Of a stretch of 64,000 nt of DNA, positions 42,401 through 55,059 are shown piece after piece. Each line of letters begins with the position of its first letter. Position 1 is the first letter of the stretch. The DNA comes from Atrichornis clamosus (Eukaryota > Chordata > Aves > Passeriformes > Menuridae), in assembly GCA_013400975.1 (NCBI GenBank), contig WBMZ01012213.1:285213-349212 (forward strand), written 5' to 3'. Both the position numbers and the translations under genes were made by a program. Under the pieces are notes generated by a model, which made no database searches, had not been told where the DNA came from, and was given only the letters and a program-made list of their open reading frames with translations.

Positions 42401-43157
42401 CTCAAAACCAACAGATTTTTTGTGTTTCTATAACTACAGGGAAAAATCTCTAATTTTCAAGTGAGATTGAATCAAATGGGAGTGCTAACAGGTTGTTCAT
42501 GTAAGCTCTTAAGGACACAGAATCCCAGTGCTACCTGGAACACAGGATAGTGTTGGAACCTTAAAAAAACATAAGGAAATAAGCAATTCAAAAAAGTAAT
42601 ACTTAAGGCAAACTATTACTCTTAGAAAAGCAGATGCTTCTGCAGGAGATATATACATGATTGAGCTTATAAAGGAAGTTTTCTAGGCTTACTTTAAAAA
42701 ATCTAGGAATATATGGAAGTATTGTTGTCAGAAAAAAAATTCTGGTCTTGATGAAAATGTTAACCCCAATCCCACATTATTGATACCATCAAAATCTTCA
42801 TATCAAGCAGAAATATCAATAGGAAATAAAAGTATTTCATAAATCCCTTAGGATAACAGGACATTTTTGAAGACATTCCGATTTTACCTTGTCCATTTTC
42901 CCTTACCTTCTGCTTGCTCTTCTCCCAGCAGCTGACAAGCTTCTGGTCTGATTGACAGAAATGGATAATAAAAGTTTGGTTTCTTTTAAGTATTACAGAT
43001 CTGTCTGTCATGAAGCCTGCTTTTGTTAACAAGGCCCTTCTAGGTCCACACTTTATAGAAGCTTAAATACTGACCCAAAATAAGTGACCTGACATCACCA
43101 TTTTCTTTTTTTGCAACAAGTATTTGCAAACACCTCTCATTAGCCCCTATTCCCCTC
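39451..43157. other. Intronic stretch, unique sequence
   Basis: AT-rich DNA with short A runs. I see no gene or recognisable repeat. Open frames of up to 90 codons overlap one another and show no family features. Confidence 0.55.
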
Positions 43158-44252
43158 TGTGGTGGGTTGACCCCGGCTGGAGGCCAAGTGCCCACCAAAG
43201 CCACTCTATCATTCCCTTCCTCAGCTAGACAAGGCAACAAAAATAGAATAAAAGGCTTGTGGGTCAGGATAAGGACAGGGAGAGACCACTCACCAATTAT
43301 AGTCATGGGCAAAACAGACTTGACTAGGGAAAAAATTAATTTGTTACCAATCCAAATCAGAGTAGGATAATGAGAAACAAAATTAAATCTTAATCACCTT
43401 TCCCCCCACTCTTCCCAGGCTCAATTTCACTCTCTCTTTTCTCTATCCATCCCCCCAGCAGCTCAGGGGGACTAGAAAGGGAGACTGCAGTCACTTCATC
43501 ACATGTTGTCTCTGCTGCTCCTTCCTCCTCAGAGGGAGGACCCCCACACACTTCCCCTATTCCAGCATGGGGATCTCTCCCATAGGAGACAGTCCTTCAC
43601 GAACTTCTCCAACGTAAGTCCTTCCCATAGGCTGCAACTCTTCACAAACTGCTCAAGTGCAAATCCCTTCCATGGGCTGCAGTCCTTCAGGAACAGGCTG
43701 CTCCAGTGTGGGAACCCCATGGGGTCACCAGTCCCACCAGCAAACCTGCTCCAGCATGGGCTCCTCTCTCCATGGGGCCACAGGTCCTGCCAGGAGCCTG
43801 CTCCAGTGTGGGCTTCCCTTTGGGCATCCCCCTGCTCTGTCATGACGTTCTCCATGGGCTGCGGGTGGATCTCTGTCCCACCATGGATGTCCAAGGGCTG
43901 CAGGGGGACAGCCAGACTCACCAGGTCTGCATCAGGGGCTGCAGGGGAATCTCTGCCCTGGCACCTCGGGCAGCCCTCATTCACTGACCCTGAAGTCTGC
44001 AGAGCTGCTCCTCTCACATATTCCCCACTCCTCTCTCTGGCTGCAGCTGCCGTCATGCAGCAACTTTTCCCCCATCTTAAATACATTATCCCAGAAGAGC
44101 TACTCCCATCACTGATGGGGTCAGCCTTGGCCAGCAGTGGGTCTGTCTTGGAGTCCCCTCATTGGCTCTGTCAGACAAGGGAGAAGCTTCTGGCATCCCA
44201 AACATCAATCCCCTGTACTGCTATGAAAACCTGACCATGCAAACCCAAACCA
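43158..44252 (-). mobile_element. Near-complete solo LTR of an avian endogenous retrovirus, minus orientation
   Basis: The plus strand begins TGTGGTGGGTTGACCCCGGC (reverse complement of the usual LTR 3' end) and ends GACCATGCAAACCCAAACCA near 44252, giving about 1095 bp. Inside are the family's tandem words TCCAGCATGGG, CCTTCCCATAGGCTGCA, TCCATGGGCTGCAG and GCCTGCTCCAGTG, and near the U5 side a TTACCAATCCAAATCAGAGT segment where the minus-strand polyadenylation signal is altered. Termini are TG...CA, but I could not find an exact target-site duplication. No internal viral genes flank it, so it is a solo LTR. The tandem words in the U3 part cause the overlapping 243- and 185-codon open frames, which are not genes. 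Confidence 0.88.
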
Positions 44253-45440
44253 CCCCCACTCCCCATAACAAAATGTTGGCCATTCACATTGAATACAATC
44301 TGTCACAGAAAAACTAATTCAATGATGATTTATTCATGCACTTAAGACTCTTCTGGGGACAACAGCCTGAGAACCAAGACCACTCTCTCTCCAGACTACA
44401 CAAAAATTATCAGTAGCTCATGTATAGCACGTTCACATCATAGTTAATGTGGCATAACAAAGTCAGCTGTCAAATCTTTAAGCCAGGATAAGTCTCAGTC
44501 TTTCTCCAGTGGCACTGTCTGGAGAATAGCAAAGAGAATATTGACCCTGTTTCTTCTTTCAATAACCTAACAAAGTAGGGCATAAAAATGGTCAGTTCTC
44601 AACCCAACTTACTACACCTAATTGCTTTTCACATTGATAGCATCTTCTGTCCAAATGCCTAAGACTGAAAAGATTAAAAGAAAATAAGACAAAACTGGCA
44701 TTGCATCACAGAATTTCCAGTTTGCATTTATTTTGAGAAATAGGACTTTAAATGTAGCCACAAAAACATAACTTGGTTTTATGTTCATCACTTAAAATTA
44801 CAAATTGAAAACAAAATGTTGGTTTTTCCTCATTACCTTTTTAAACTCTTCCTAGTAGATATGTGTTGAAATCTATCCAGGCTAAAGCCTGAGTATGCTG
44901 AACACACAGCCAGTTAAAAGAGAAAAGAGGTAAATCTCTGGAGAGCTTGGATGCTCTAACAACATCCTCTTTAGGATATATCAAGAAAAGCTGTTATTTG
45001 TTATCTTAATCCAGATACTACTGCTACTTCAAACTTGTAGTGGCACATTGCTGGCATATAGCAATCCACTACTTGTCCGTACACCACTGTGAACCAAAAA
45101 AAAAAAATACCAGCTGACAGCACATGATTTGCACAAGACAATAATAGCGAGTGGTTCAAAGAGGTAATGTTTTCCTCAACCAATCTTTATAATACATAGT
45201 GTTTTACCACTTTGGGAAGCAAAACCTCTATAAACAGGACACACCAGAAATCTTCCCCTATATCAGATGACACCAAACTAGACATTTATCCCCACACCTA
45301 ACTCTGAATGCTCACAAGTAACTAAAGAAAATCGTTCCCATGTGTATTGCTTAATTGCATTGTCATTCTAATATGCTGAAAGCAGAATACTAGACACTAA
45401 TTGGTAGAAGTCAGACTGGTTTGTATTATATTTTAGGAAC

Positions 45441-45496
45441 CTTTTGTGGTGTTTTGGTTTTGATTTGCTTTTGTTTTTGGTTTTTTTTTTTTTTTT
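45441..45496. repeat. T/G-rich tract ending in a 16-base T run
   Basis: The plus strand is mostly T and G (TTTTGG and TTTTTGG words), then T at 45481-45496. On the DOCK4 sense strand it is an A/C-rich tract of the same kind as at 902 and 14184. Confidence 0.88.
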
Positions 45497-45841
45497 AACA
45501 AAGTTTTCTCATGTTGCTTTGTGGACTTGTTCCATGGTACATTCTTTTACAAAGCAGGGCAGGAAAAAAAAGAAATGAGAGAAGAAACACTATGTCTAAA
45601 GTTCATCTTTGGCACCCAGGAGACAAAAATCAAGAGAACATAAATATTTACTTAGAAATCTTAAGATTGGCAGCTCAATTATTCCACTTCTGTTAAATAA
45701 ATTATCAAAACCAGTAAGATATTCTCAAAGAATTCTAAATATTTCTGTTGAAGCCTCTATAGCATGACAGCTTAGAGGAAGTTAAGTTTCTTGACCACAT
45801 CGACTCACCTTTAACTGGGAGCCTCATGACAATCCTCTAGG

Positions 45842-46435
45842 ATGTCAGAGGGACCTCCAGACACGACAGTGGCAATCCAGCAAACTTCTGAATCCCACAC
45901 CTACACAGACCTCCTGCAGGTCCCCCAACATCTCACAGTAGAGCCTGCACAACCACGTCTTGATGTCAGATCCCATCATCATTACACAACAGATACTTTT
46001 TCAAATGCTGGAACATGTAGGCTTTCAACCCCAGACTCTGTGCCTCACAGTCCAAAGTTCCCACTTCAGCATTGCCAAGTCACTAATCTGTCTAACAAGC
46101 AATACTGCCAGATTACAAAAATCACACTCATCCAGGCAATGCTGCAAGTATGTGCACAGCTGACTATATTTACATCAGATCCACAGCCAATGCCTGCTCA
46201 GTCCACTTTCTTCTCCTGCCTAAACCACCAGCAGAAGACAGTCCAGGCAGTCAAGCCACCTTCTGAAAAATGCCATTTATTGCAGGTATTACAGAATGCA
46301 ATGGAAACAAACACCAAAATAAAAGAGAGTTCAAGTATTTGCACAGCTTCTGCAATACCTTCTTATTCCACCCTATCCACTCAGCCTGTGGGAACACCAA
46401 ATGCAGTCTTCAGGTGTAACAGAAAAAAGCAGTAG
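45842..46435 (+). other. Unassigned open reading frame, 197 codons, probably not a gene
   Basis: A frame of 197 codons (starting MSEGPPDTTV, ending RCNRKKQ) stays open in sequence that is otherwise rich in stops. The region is C/A-rich, which reduces plus-strand stops. The product is Ser/Thr/Gln/Pro-rich, without domain, signal peptide or membrane segment, and I recognise no homologue. There is no promoter or splice evidence. A rough estimate from base composition makes one such frame in 64 kb unlikely but not extraordinary. It lies antisense to DOCK4. Confidence 0.12.
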
Positions 46436-47463
46436 ACATAACTTTTTTCCATGACTGAAGCATTTTTTAAAGTGCAAGAAAAAGAACCAATCCATTGGCA
46501 TTCATACTGAAAACAGAATTAACTTAGTTGCCTATTCCTAGCAAATTTTGTTAGATTTTTCTAGTTTAAAATTTGGTGCACCCAACTCACTGTATCATGG
46601 TTATATCTGTTGACAAAAATGAGACAAACTTTAGAAATCAACAGCAGTATTTAACACAGTGAGAAGCCACAGAACAGCCATCCCTTTTTCCTTTAGTTTT
46701 CATCAATCAACCACAGACGTAACTCCTGAACTATCTCAGCTATGTCAGAGGAAACAAGTACACAAGCTTTCAGTCAGCAGTGGTAGCCTGCTTTTCAGTG
46801 TGCTGCTTTACAAATCAGGCACTGAGATCATGTTATTTGAATATAATCAATGAGCAGATCAGTAGTAAATGTGGGAATGTAACTCTTTACTGAAGATTCC
46901 ACATTCAGCACTCCAGCTACATTGGGCTATTAAGGAATTCATACTCAAAAGCATTTACCATTATGTCTCCAAGTCATATTTATGACCTGTGTTAACTTTT
47001 TCTTCAATTTTTCATGTTGAAGAGACATGAACAAAGACAAAGAATTTAAGCTGCGTGTTTTGGCAGTTAAAGGAATACTGTCACAGCCCAGCAGCACAGC
47101 AGCACTGCCTCGATATTATCCCCTGAGGAGAACCACCAAGCTCATGCAGAGCAGGAGAGGTGCAGTGTGACTGAGCAGAACTGCACAGCTGCCATGGAGT
47201 CTTGCAATCCGAAGTGTATGAGCCTGGTTCAGGAAAGCAAGCGTGGAGGTGCAGAAGCCATCATCCTCTGTTCTCTTCCAACAAGCCCATGCTTGAACGG
47301 CTGATGAAAATTCACATTACTACAAGTCACAAAGACACACTAGTGGTCTACAGTACAGACCTTATCCACACGATTTAATTTCTTTTTATGAAAGGCAATG
47401 GTGAGATGCCAGAAAATGAACAAAACCTACATTTGCAAAGGGAATGGAAAAACAGAAGCAGGT

Positions 47464-47538
47464 GGTCAAGTAGCTAAGCTGGCAGAGCATTTGGATGGTA
47501 GCCGAATGGCCTGAATTCAGTCTTTAGTAAGGTCACCA
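47464..47538 (+). repeat. Degenerate tRNA-like element (old tRNA-derived SINE or tRNA pseudogene)
   Basis: An exact RNA polymerase III A-box-like TAGCTAAGCTGG lies at 47471-47482. A D arm (GCTA/GAGC, one mismatch), an anticodon arm TTTGG/CCGAA with 7-nt loop ATGGTAG (U33, nominal anticodon GGT) and a T arm CTGAA/TTTAG with loop TTCAGTC all form in order with near-standard spacing. The acceptor stem does not form in register, although GGTGGTC (47461-47467) can pair with GGTCACC (47531-47537) with two wobbles. The B box is poor. It is therefore not a functional tRNA. No CR1-like tail follows. Confidence 0.42.
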
Positions 47539-50500
47539 GTGTCTTCCACAACACACACAGCTGCATTACTTGAAAACTTAAATCATATTTGTGATAAGAA
47601 AACAGAAAGCACTTTCAAACACATATTTAAGATTTCAGAAGTGAACAATATAAGAGAACAGACATTTAAAACATTCAACTATAATTATTAATTTATTATG
47701 AAACATTTATTATTATTGTTAATCAAAAGGCCATCACATAAACACCACATGCATTCATCATACTTCTGCTACACAGTTCATGATAATACAGGTTCAATTC
47801 CTATCACTCTGTAACAGCCCTTTGTGATGATATTTTGTACTGGTACACATGTACTCACACACACTTGCCCTGTTTTCTAAGTGTGCCTGCCAGCAGACTG
47901 AAGGCTCACTCTACACAGAAGCCTATTAAAATTTAAAAAAAAATTGAAAATAAAGAGTCCTGCAGTGTGCAGTCAACCTTAGTTAAATAAAAAAAAACCC
48001 CAAAAAACATTCATCACTTCCTACAGTTCTGAACAAATACATACTCTTCATTTTACTTAGTCTTTGCATTTTACTAAGGTGACATGAGGTGACACACAAT
48101 ACAGGGAATGCTAATGTATTGTACAGCAAATAAACCATTTCTTTTAAAGCCAAGTGAACATGTCATTTAATCAAGATTGGTTTTACCACTTGAAAGTTTG
48201 CTTACGAGTGAATTCAAACTTGATTCCCAGCAGACACAGGACACTGACAGAACCCAGTACCTTGGTCAAAAAGCATTAACAATAACAACTTACAGGTAAG
48301 ATCTGTAGTGTCTAATTCTTTCAACATCTACCACTGTCTCTGTCATTTGCAGGTCACAGTGACCCAATCCTCAAGTTGCAGCTGAATGTTGCCTATTCCT
48401 AGCAAATTCACAAGCACCCCAGTGGCTAGGGCACATAGTACAGGAAACAGCACTACCCCATGAGCTCTCAATTCAATCACTCTTTTTTGGTCACAATTAA
48501 GTATGGACCCAAAAGTTTTCAAGCAGTGTTCTGGAAGTGAGAAACTGTGTGTTTTCAGGAACAGTTCATTCAGATAGCAGTGAGCCCTGAGCCAGAGGAC
48601 AAGGACTTTTGATTAGCTCAAAGCTCATTAGCAACATTCAAGAATCTCTGAGTCGTTGTCTAGCAAACTAAAACCTGCATGACCTACAAAGTAAGATAAA
48701 TACAACTGATTATAGAAAGCTCAAATCTGAGGTCCTTACTTAAAACCACACAACTAAAAATGATACCATGAAAATTCAAGCTGAATCAAGCACTGCAAAA
48801 TCCTGACGTGGTCTCGTTTTTGAAGTATGCTTTAGTAAGATCCAGTTAGCACCAGAAGTAATGTTATGTATATGGTTTCCAAATCATAATCCCTGACAGA
48901 ACATCACCCAGAAACAACTTCCCAGATCCCAGTTTCCCCCATTGTCTTTATTCTGCAAATTTTGCAGCAAACCTTAATTACAACTTCTCTACTGGAAAGA
49001 CAGGCAGCAGATGCCACAAAAGAGGCCATCAGTGGAACACGAAGAAACTTTATTACACAGTTTCCCACACTTTCATATGACTACAGTGAAAGGCAGAGAA
49101 ATATAACTTCTCCTCTCTCCCTGCTTACCAGCTTTTTCCTCTATCAGCTCATTAGTAAACACTGATAAAACCACATGGCAGTTCTGACCTCTCTGCCCCT
49201 GCCTGTCATTTCACTTGCACTTCATAATCCTCATCCAGTCTCTTCCAAAACCCAGTACCTACAATTCTCTACTGGGTCTGTCAAGCCTACCTTTGTAGGC
49301 ACATGTGTCCCTTCATTTCCAATTGATACTGCTACAACAACCTGTAAACCATCTTTTTTTTTTTTAAACCCTCAAAAAAATACAAATAAAATACATACTT
49401 AAGTGTTCTCAGGTCACATACTTCATGAGTTATAGCAGTTCACCTTTGCAAGATTAACATTCAAATTATTATTTTTATGGGTAAAAAACAGTTTGTAAGT
49501 AACCACAAAACAACTAGCATTAGATCTTTGTATATATCTCCATACAGCTGTGCAGATAAATTTCTTTTTTATATTATCAGATACATAATGTAAATTCACC
49601 TGAAATGAACCTTGTATAGAAAGTACAAAAAGGATCGTATTATTTGGGAGAAGCACATGGGTAAACTAAGTAGGGGGAAGGGTAGAAGTTCTGCTTCTAA
49701 GTCATTATTGTAAAAGATGTTAGGAGAGCCAAGTGCCAGAAAAGCCTGCCAAGTGCTATTCACCCACTCACGCATGAGTGTATAATGCTGCCTTGAAGAG
49801 AGCTTGACATGAGATTACAAAGCAAATTCTATGAAATCCTGCTCCATCTCTAAACTAGGGGAATTTGAGGTATTTAAATCAGGTATGCTACACTGTTTGT
49901 GTGCTGCAACATTTTACACTAGCAGTGTCAGTGTTTCAGTGCCATATCCGAAGCCGCAGCATTCCTCTCACCTCCCCAGGGCCCCCACCACATACCACAG
50001 GCTGCAGGAATGCCTTCATACATTCATTAAGTCAACGTCCACACAGAACACAAATGTCTTTGTAGCTAGTACAAAATAACTAATTCGAGGAAAAAGTCGA
50101 AGTATCTTATGGCTGAACTACACACAGATGAATTTCTGGAGCTAAAGCACCCTAGAGAGGAAGAAAAATGACTGCGTGATGAAATTACCCACTACCCAAC
50201 CTTTGGAACTAAAAAGAAGCAAAGCCAGACCTGCCCAAACAGCTTTCCTGTTAAATGTAGATCTGAGGAGACCAAGCTATTCTTTTTCAAATCAGTTTTG
50301 TATTTTATCATTAAATTGTCTCTGTATCTAACCTTCCATACAGGATATCACTCAAACATTTCCTTTTGCAAACTGATAGTGCAGATTTGTTTAAAAAAAA
50401 AGTAGCATGTATACAGGTGTGAAGACTAAAGGTTATCTAAACTATCTTTGCAAAAAGTATCAGAAATACCGATGCCTGATAACTATTTACCCCTTAAATT

Positions 50501-52369
50501 TTAAAGGTACTTCAATGAATCAAGACTTCAGGGGAAAAGTAAATATTGACATTTTCAGAAAAGTTACATATTTTAAGATCATGCTATGGAACTCTTTATA
50601 AACAGAACTCTGGATATGAGCCAAACAACAATTACGAGAGATATGATAGCTTTTTTTCACCTCTTCACTTTCCAGATCATTGTAGTAGGGCTGAACAGCA
50701 GGGGCAAACAAATTCAAAACCTTGTGTGAAAACTGGTTGAAAACACACTTAGTAATTGAAGTATCACAAGCAAGGTGATTGACAATTTGAGGAAACTGAG
50801 GAAAAAAATACATACACAGGTTCTGAATCGCATACCAGTTCCTATTGTCATACATTTCTGTACATTAAGCACATCCACTCCCAGCACGTGTTTTAGATTT
50901 TAAAAATGCTTTGAGCACAGTAAAAGTCAGTTCATAACAAGTCTAATTTAGAAGGGGAGAAGATACCCAAGAAAATGCCTCCAACATGACATTATATATG
51001 TGATGCCCTAGCTTTATAGCTACCATACCAGAAAAGTAGTAAGGATGCTGTTTCATATTTAACAGACATTGAGAAGTCTGGTACCCCACAGATCATAGTC
51101 AAATCAAACAATTCCTCCTGTGCTGAAGGTTCTTGTTAGTATCCAAAACTTAAATTTGGGACAAAACAAACAATGCAGAATTAACAAAAGTATTTTCTCC
51201 CAGCTCGAGTGGTTGTTTACAAACCTAAAAAACTGACAGACAGAAGTGATACAAATGAGCTTGGCAACAGGGGATAAGAGCCAGACGGGAACATGACTGT
51301 GGCAGTGTGAAATGCCCAGGCACTCCACTGATGGTTTCCAGGAGAGCTACCACAGAGACATAAACAGCAAAGAAGAAATCAGACATGACTAGTAGAGGAA
51401 GTTGAAAGGAAAAATGGCAAGGCCTTTTCCTCAAATTTATCCCCAGATCTATCCTGACTGAAGAGGCAAAGGCAATGCTTAAGAGCAATCATTTTATGAG
51501 AAGCAGCAGTTTTCATTAATCTGAGGGTATTCAAGTACTCATATCAACCACATAAATATATGTCATCATTATAAAGTATTTTATTATAAAATATTTGTAT
51601 CTATATTTGTATAATATCAAATACTTGATTGGGAAATTATTAAATATAAACTTTTTATTATATCAGACAGAAGTGTTTGTTTTTTCTTTCACATATTTTG
51701 ATATTGAAAGGACTTAAAGTTTATCTCTCTAAATTCTGAATGCAGCAGTAGGACACAGACGTCTCATTACAATGTTAAAACAAAGTATTACATCTGTGAT
51801 CATTTTACTGCACTTTGTTATTTACATCTCACAGGACTCCTGCTGTACATTTACCAGTTCTTAGTTCTGTCACTTCCTACCTTTTTCCAAAAGTTTTGCT
51901 CCATCGCGTAGTTTGACTAATTTTACATCCACGAAACTGAAATTACACCTTTAAAGTTTTTAGTTTCTAACCTGTGACACTCAAACTATTTTAGCAGTCT
52001 GCTAATGGTTGACAAAAGTCAATCCCAACTTAATGTCCAAAATGTGTGCTTGGATAGTTCTGCTTGTTGCATATGAAGGCAAAGTCTGAGATTGCAAAGA
52101 CAGGTTACAGGCTTACTAAATAGCCTCTGGAATACAAGAACACTTACTGTGCTTGGCAGTAACCAAAAATATATAAGAGTTTTATAACTAACAGTGGGTT
52201 CAGTAAACAAAACACACATTAATCCAGACCAAACAGGTGGAGAAGAAGATATACAATTAAACTAGCTATCAGTTTGTTATTTGTTCCTGCCCAAAGAAAA
52301 GTGTCATATATTCTTGACAGGCAAACTAAATTTCTCATCAGGCTGTATCTTTCTATTCCACCTCATCTG

Positions 52370-52387
52370 ATGTGCCTGCAGGCACAT
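52370..52387. repeat. 18-bp perfect palindrome
   Basis: ATGTGCCTGCAGGCACAT reads identically on both strands, centred on a PstI-type CTGCAG. It could bind a dimeric factor or be a chance palindrome. Confidence 0.9.
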
Positions 52388-55040
52388 GCAGCACACTGGG
52401 GTCCTGCCATCTTCTGTACTCCCAGCTGCACCCTTCTCACCTCCCCCACACTGGCACACTTACTTCGGCAGACAATCCAAACCCAGCTAGAGGTGCTGAT
52501 CCAGTAGAAATCCCTCCCTGTCAAAAAAGTGATTAGTTTTCAGCCAGATCAGTTCTCTCAACTGTTCATCAAGGACGCTGTTACGAAGGAGTACTGGGAA
52601 GCACATGGCCAGAGCTGGGTGACCCCCAGAGCTGGCTTGGCCTGGCCATGGTCATGCTGGTCTCCAGACAATTACATTCTGCTCGCCAAAGTTTTACCAC
52701 ACACGTTTACTGAAGACAATATGCTCTTTCGAGTTTCCTGGATTACTTGAACATAGCTGTGCATATTCATATCCTACACAAACCCTGCTATTTGTAGTCT
52801 GCAGAGTGCTTTTGAGGTTTTGCATAAGGTATGTAAAAATATAAATGGCATCTTACAGAGGTCATTAACAAGCCAAATTTATGACGGCTCTGCAAATCCT
52901 CTTCATAGACTAACCAAAAGATCCTAACTTGCTGGTTTAAGAGTCCACTCAGTACTTATCAGCTACATAAGTTTATTCTGGACCTCTGCCTCTTTAAAAG
53001 TAGGCACCTCCCCATCAATCCAGTCCCTTTCTACTTGGTCACTGTTTTGCTGGTGAACTCAAGAAGAGGCAAAGAACACTGATAAAAATCAGATTTCTAT
53101 CAGCTGTACAACCACATTTGCATCTCAGTTATTATGCTGTTAACTGGCTGCTTATAAAGAGCACTAGAGGTAATATTTATCAATAGAAATCCAAACATAT
53201 CTTTGTAAGAATCATGATGAAAACCAATGTAATTTCTCTAATGTTGCAGCTGCACTTTTCTTATTTACTAGGTTACATCTTTCAGATTAGATTGGGAAAA
53301 CAGGGAACAACATAATTTCTGTCTGCTTAATAGACACCTAACCTCTGCACTTCATCTCAGTCATTTTTAAAACTGGTGCTATTTAGTATACCTATTAAAT
53401 ACACATTTTTAGAGGCATTGCTATTCAAGCCGTAGCCACTTTGGTAGAACTGAATACTTGCAGAATTGAAACAAAGAAACCCTTTCCTTTGCATGCAAAT
53501 ACATTAAAGCCCAACAATTTTCAGTCTTAAAGGCTTCCCCAGGAATTTTCTGAATGTAAACAAGCAAGAGCACACTTAAGCGTGAAGATACAAAAGCAAT
53601 GGATTCAGTCCAACACTGAACAACAGAGAGGTAGCAACAGCAAGACTGACACCACTCATCCTTCATGCCCCCAGGAAGCCAAGGCTTTTCACCAAGGGAA
53701 TAAGTTTTATACATTCCTTCTTAAAGCACATTATAATTGCTCAGGTTGAGATAAAGCTACTAGTCATATTTAAAAAGAAAAGAAAGTATTTTCCAGAAGT
53801 AACCATTGACAGCAGCTTAAAAAAAGTAACACCGCAAGTGACTATGGAATAAGTGATTTCCATATCATGTCTGTGAAGTTGGAGAGTCCATTACCTCAGA
53901 TTCCTCTGAATATTGCTTACCATGTTACATTTCCAAACACTATCTCCAAACCAGATTAAACTCTAAAACCAACAGCCATCTTACATGCAAGAACATCACA
54001 TACTTTCCTGAAAAAATACATATTATTCTGATATTTTACCTATTTTCAACATATCTTACTATGCTTTTTTAATTAATTGGTGAAAAAAAATTGTTCAAAG
54101 TCTTTGGATAATTAAATCATTACAGAAAGCCTAACTTGTCTATTGTCTTTCACATACAAGTCTTGTGTCTTCTAATCCAATTTGGAAAAGAAAAAATTAA
54201 GTGATTGAATTGAGTTTTCCAGTAATAGAAGCAATCACAGAATCTGTAACTTGAACTGCTTACTATTATCATGACATATTTCACCGAGACAAATATAATG
54301 GCAAAATATGTGCAGGCAGATACCTCCAGCCTTACTTTGCCTATTTAACCTGGCAAGCAGTAGAAATGAGTCCATCTGTTCAACACAGCTGACAACTCCA
54401 ACTACATCTGGCCCAATGAGAAAAAGTTTTCAGGTCTTGTTACTCCAAATGGAAAAGAGTATCAGTACCACTTTGGCTTGAGTTATAATTAGCTAGTAGG
54501 TTTTTTTTTTCTGATAGGGGTGGATGTAGGAAGAGAGGTAATTAACACAGTACAGAACTGACATGTGCTCTCTCACACCAAAAGAGAAGAACAGGGATCT
54601 TCTGTTTTCCACCTTAGGATTTCCTCTTTTTTTGTCCTAAGTTTTACAGACCAAAAAAAAGGAAGGAAGTTGGGGGCAGGGGGAGAATGGAGAGGAATAG
54701 GGAAGAAACAGATAAGTACAGAATGTTTAAGAATTTCCACTTTTAACCATGAATAACAGAGCAGCTCTGCAAACTGTTGTCCATGAAATTGTCTCCTCTC
54801 TTACTCTGATAAGAAATATGAGGATGTATTTTTGAAACAATCTTAATGCCAGAAGGAGCACTTCTAAATCCCATGAAAAGACACAAACCGCATGTCAAGC
54901 TCTGTATCCTCTCTGTACTAACAGGCCTAGAACAGATGTGAAGAAAGGAACCATGCAGCCTAGGAGAAGAGGCATATTCCTTCAGGGTACAAAACATTAT
55001 CCAACTTTATTTCTTACCAAAACTACTACTATCACTTACC

Positions 55041-55059
55041 AAAAAAAAAAAAAAAAAAA
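55041..55059. repeat. Poly-A run (19 A)
   Basis: Nineteen consecutive A on the plus strand. No retrocopied sequence is recognisable to its left, so I do not read it as a LINE or pseudogene tail. Confidence 0.9.

Larger units (their letters stand above)
44253..47463. other. Intronic stretch containing an unassigned open frame
   Basis: AT-rich DNA with a T/G-rich tract at 45441-45496. It contains the open frame at 45842-46435, listed separately. Nothing else is recognised. Confidence 0.5.

Noticed and set aside
43503..44234. Overlapping open frames of 243 codons (plus) and 185 codons (minus)
   Set aside because: They lie inside the solo LTR and follow its tandem U3 words; neither resembles a host or retroviral protein.
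55022..55059. Poly-A run as the tail of a processed pseudogene
   Set aside because: No retrocopied gene or LINE sequence is recognisable on its 5' side.
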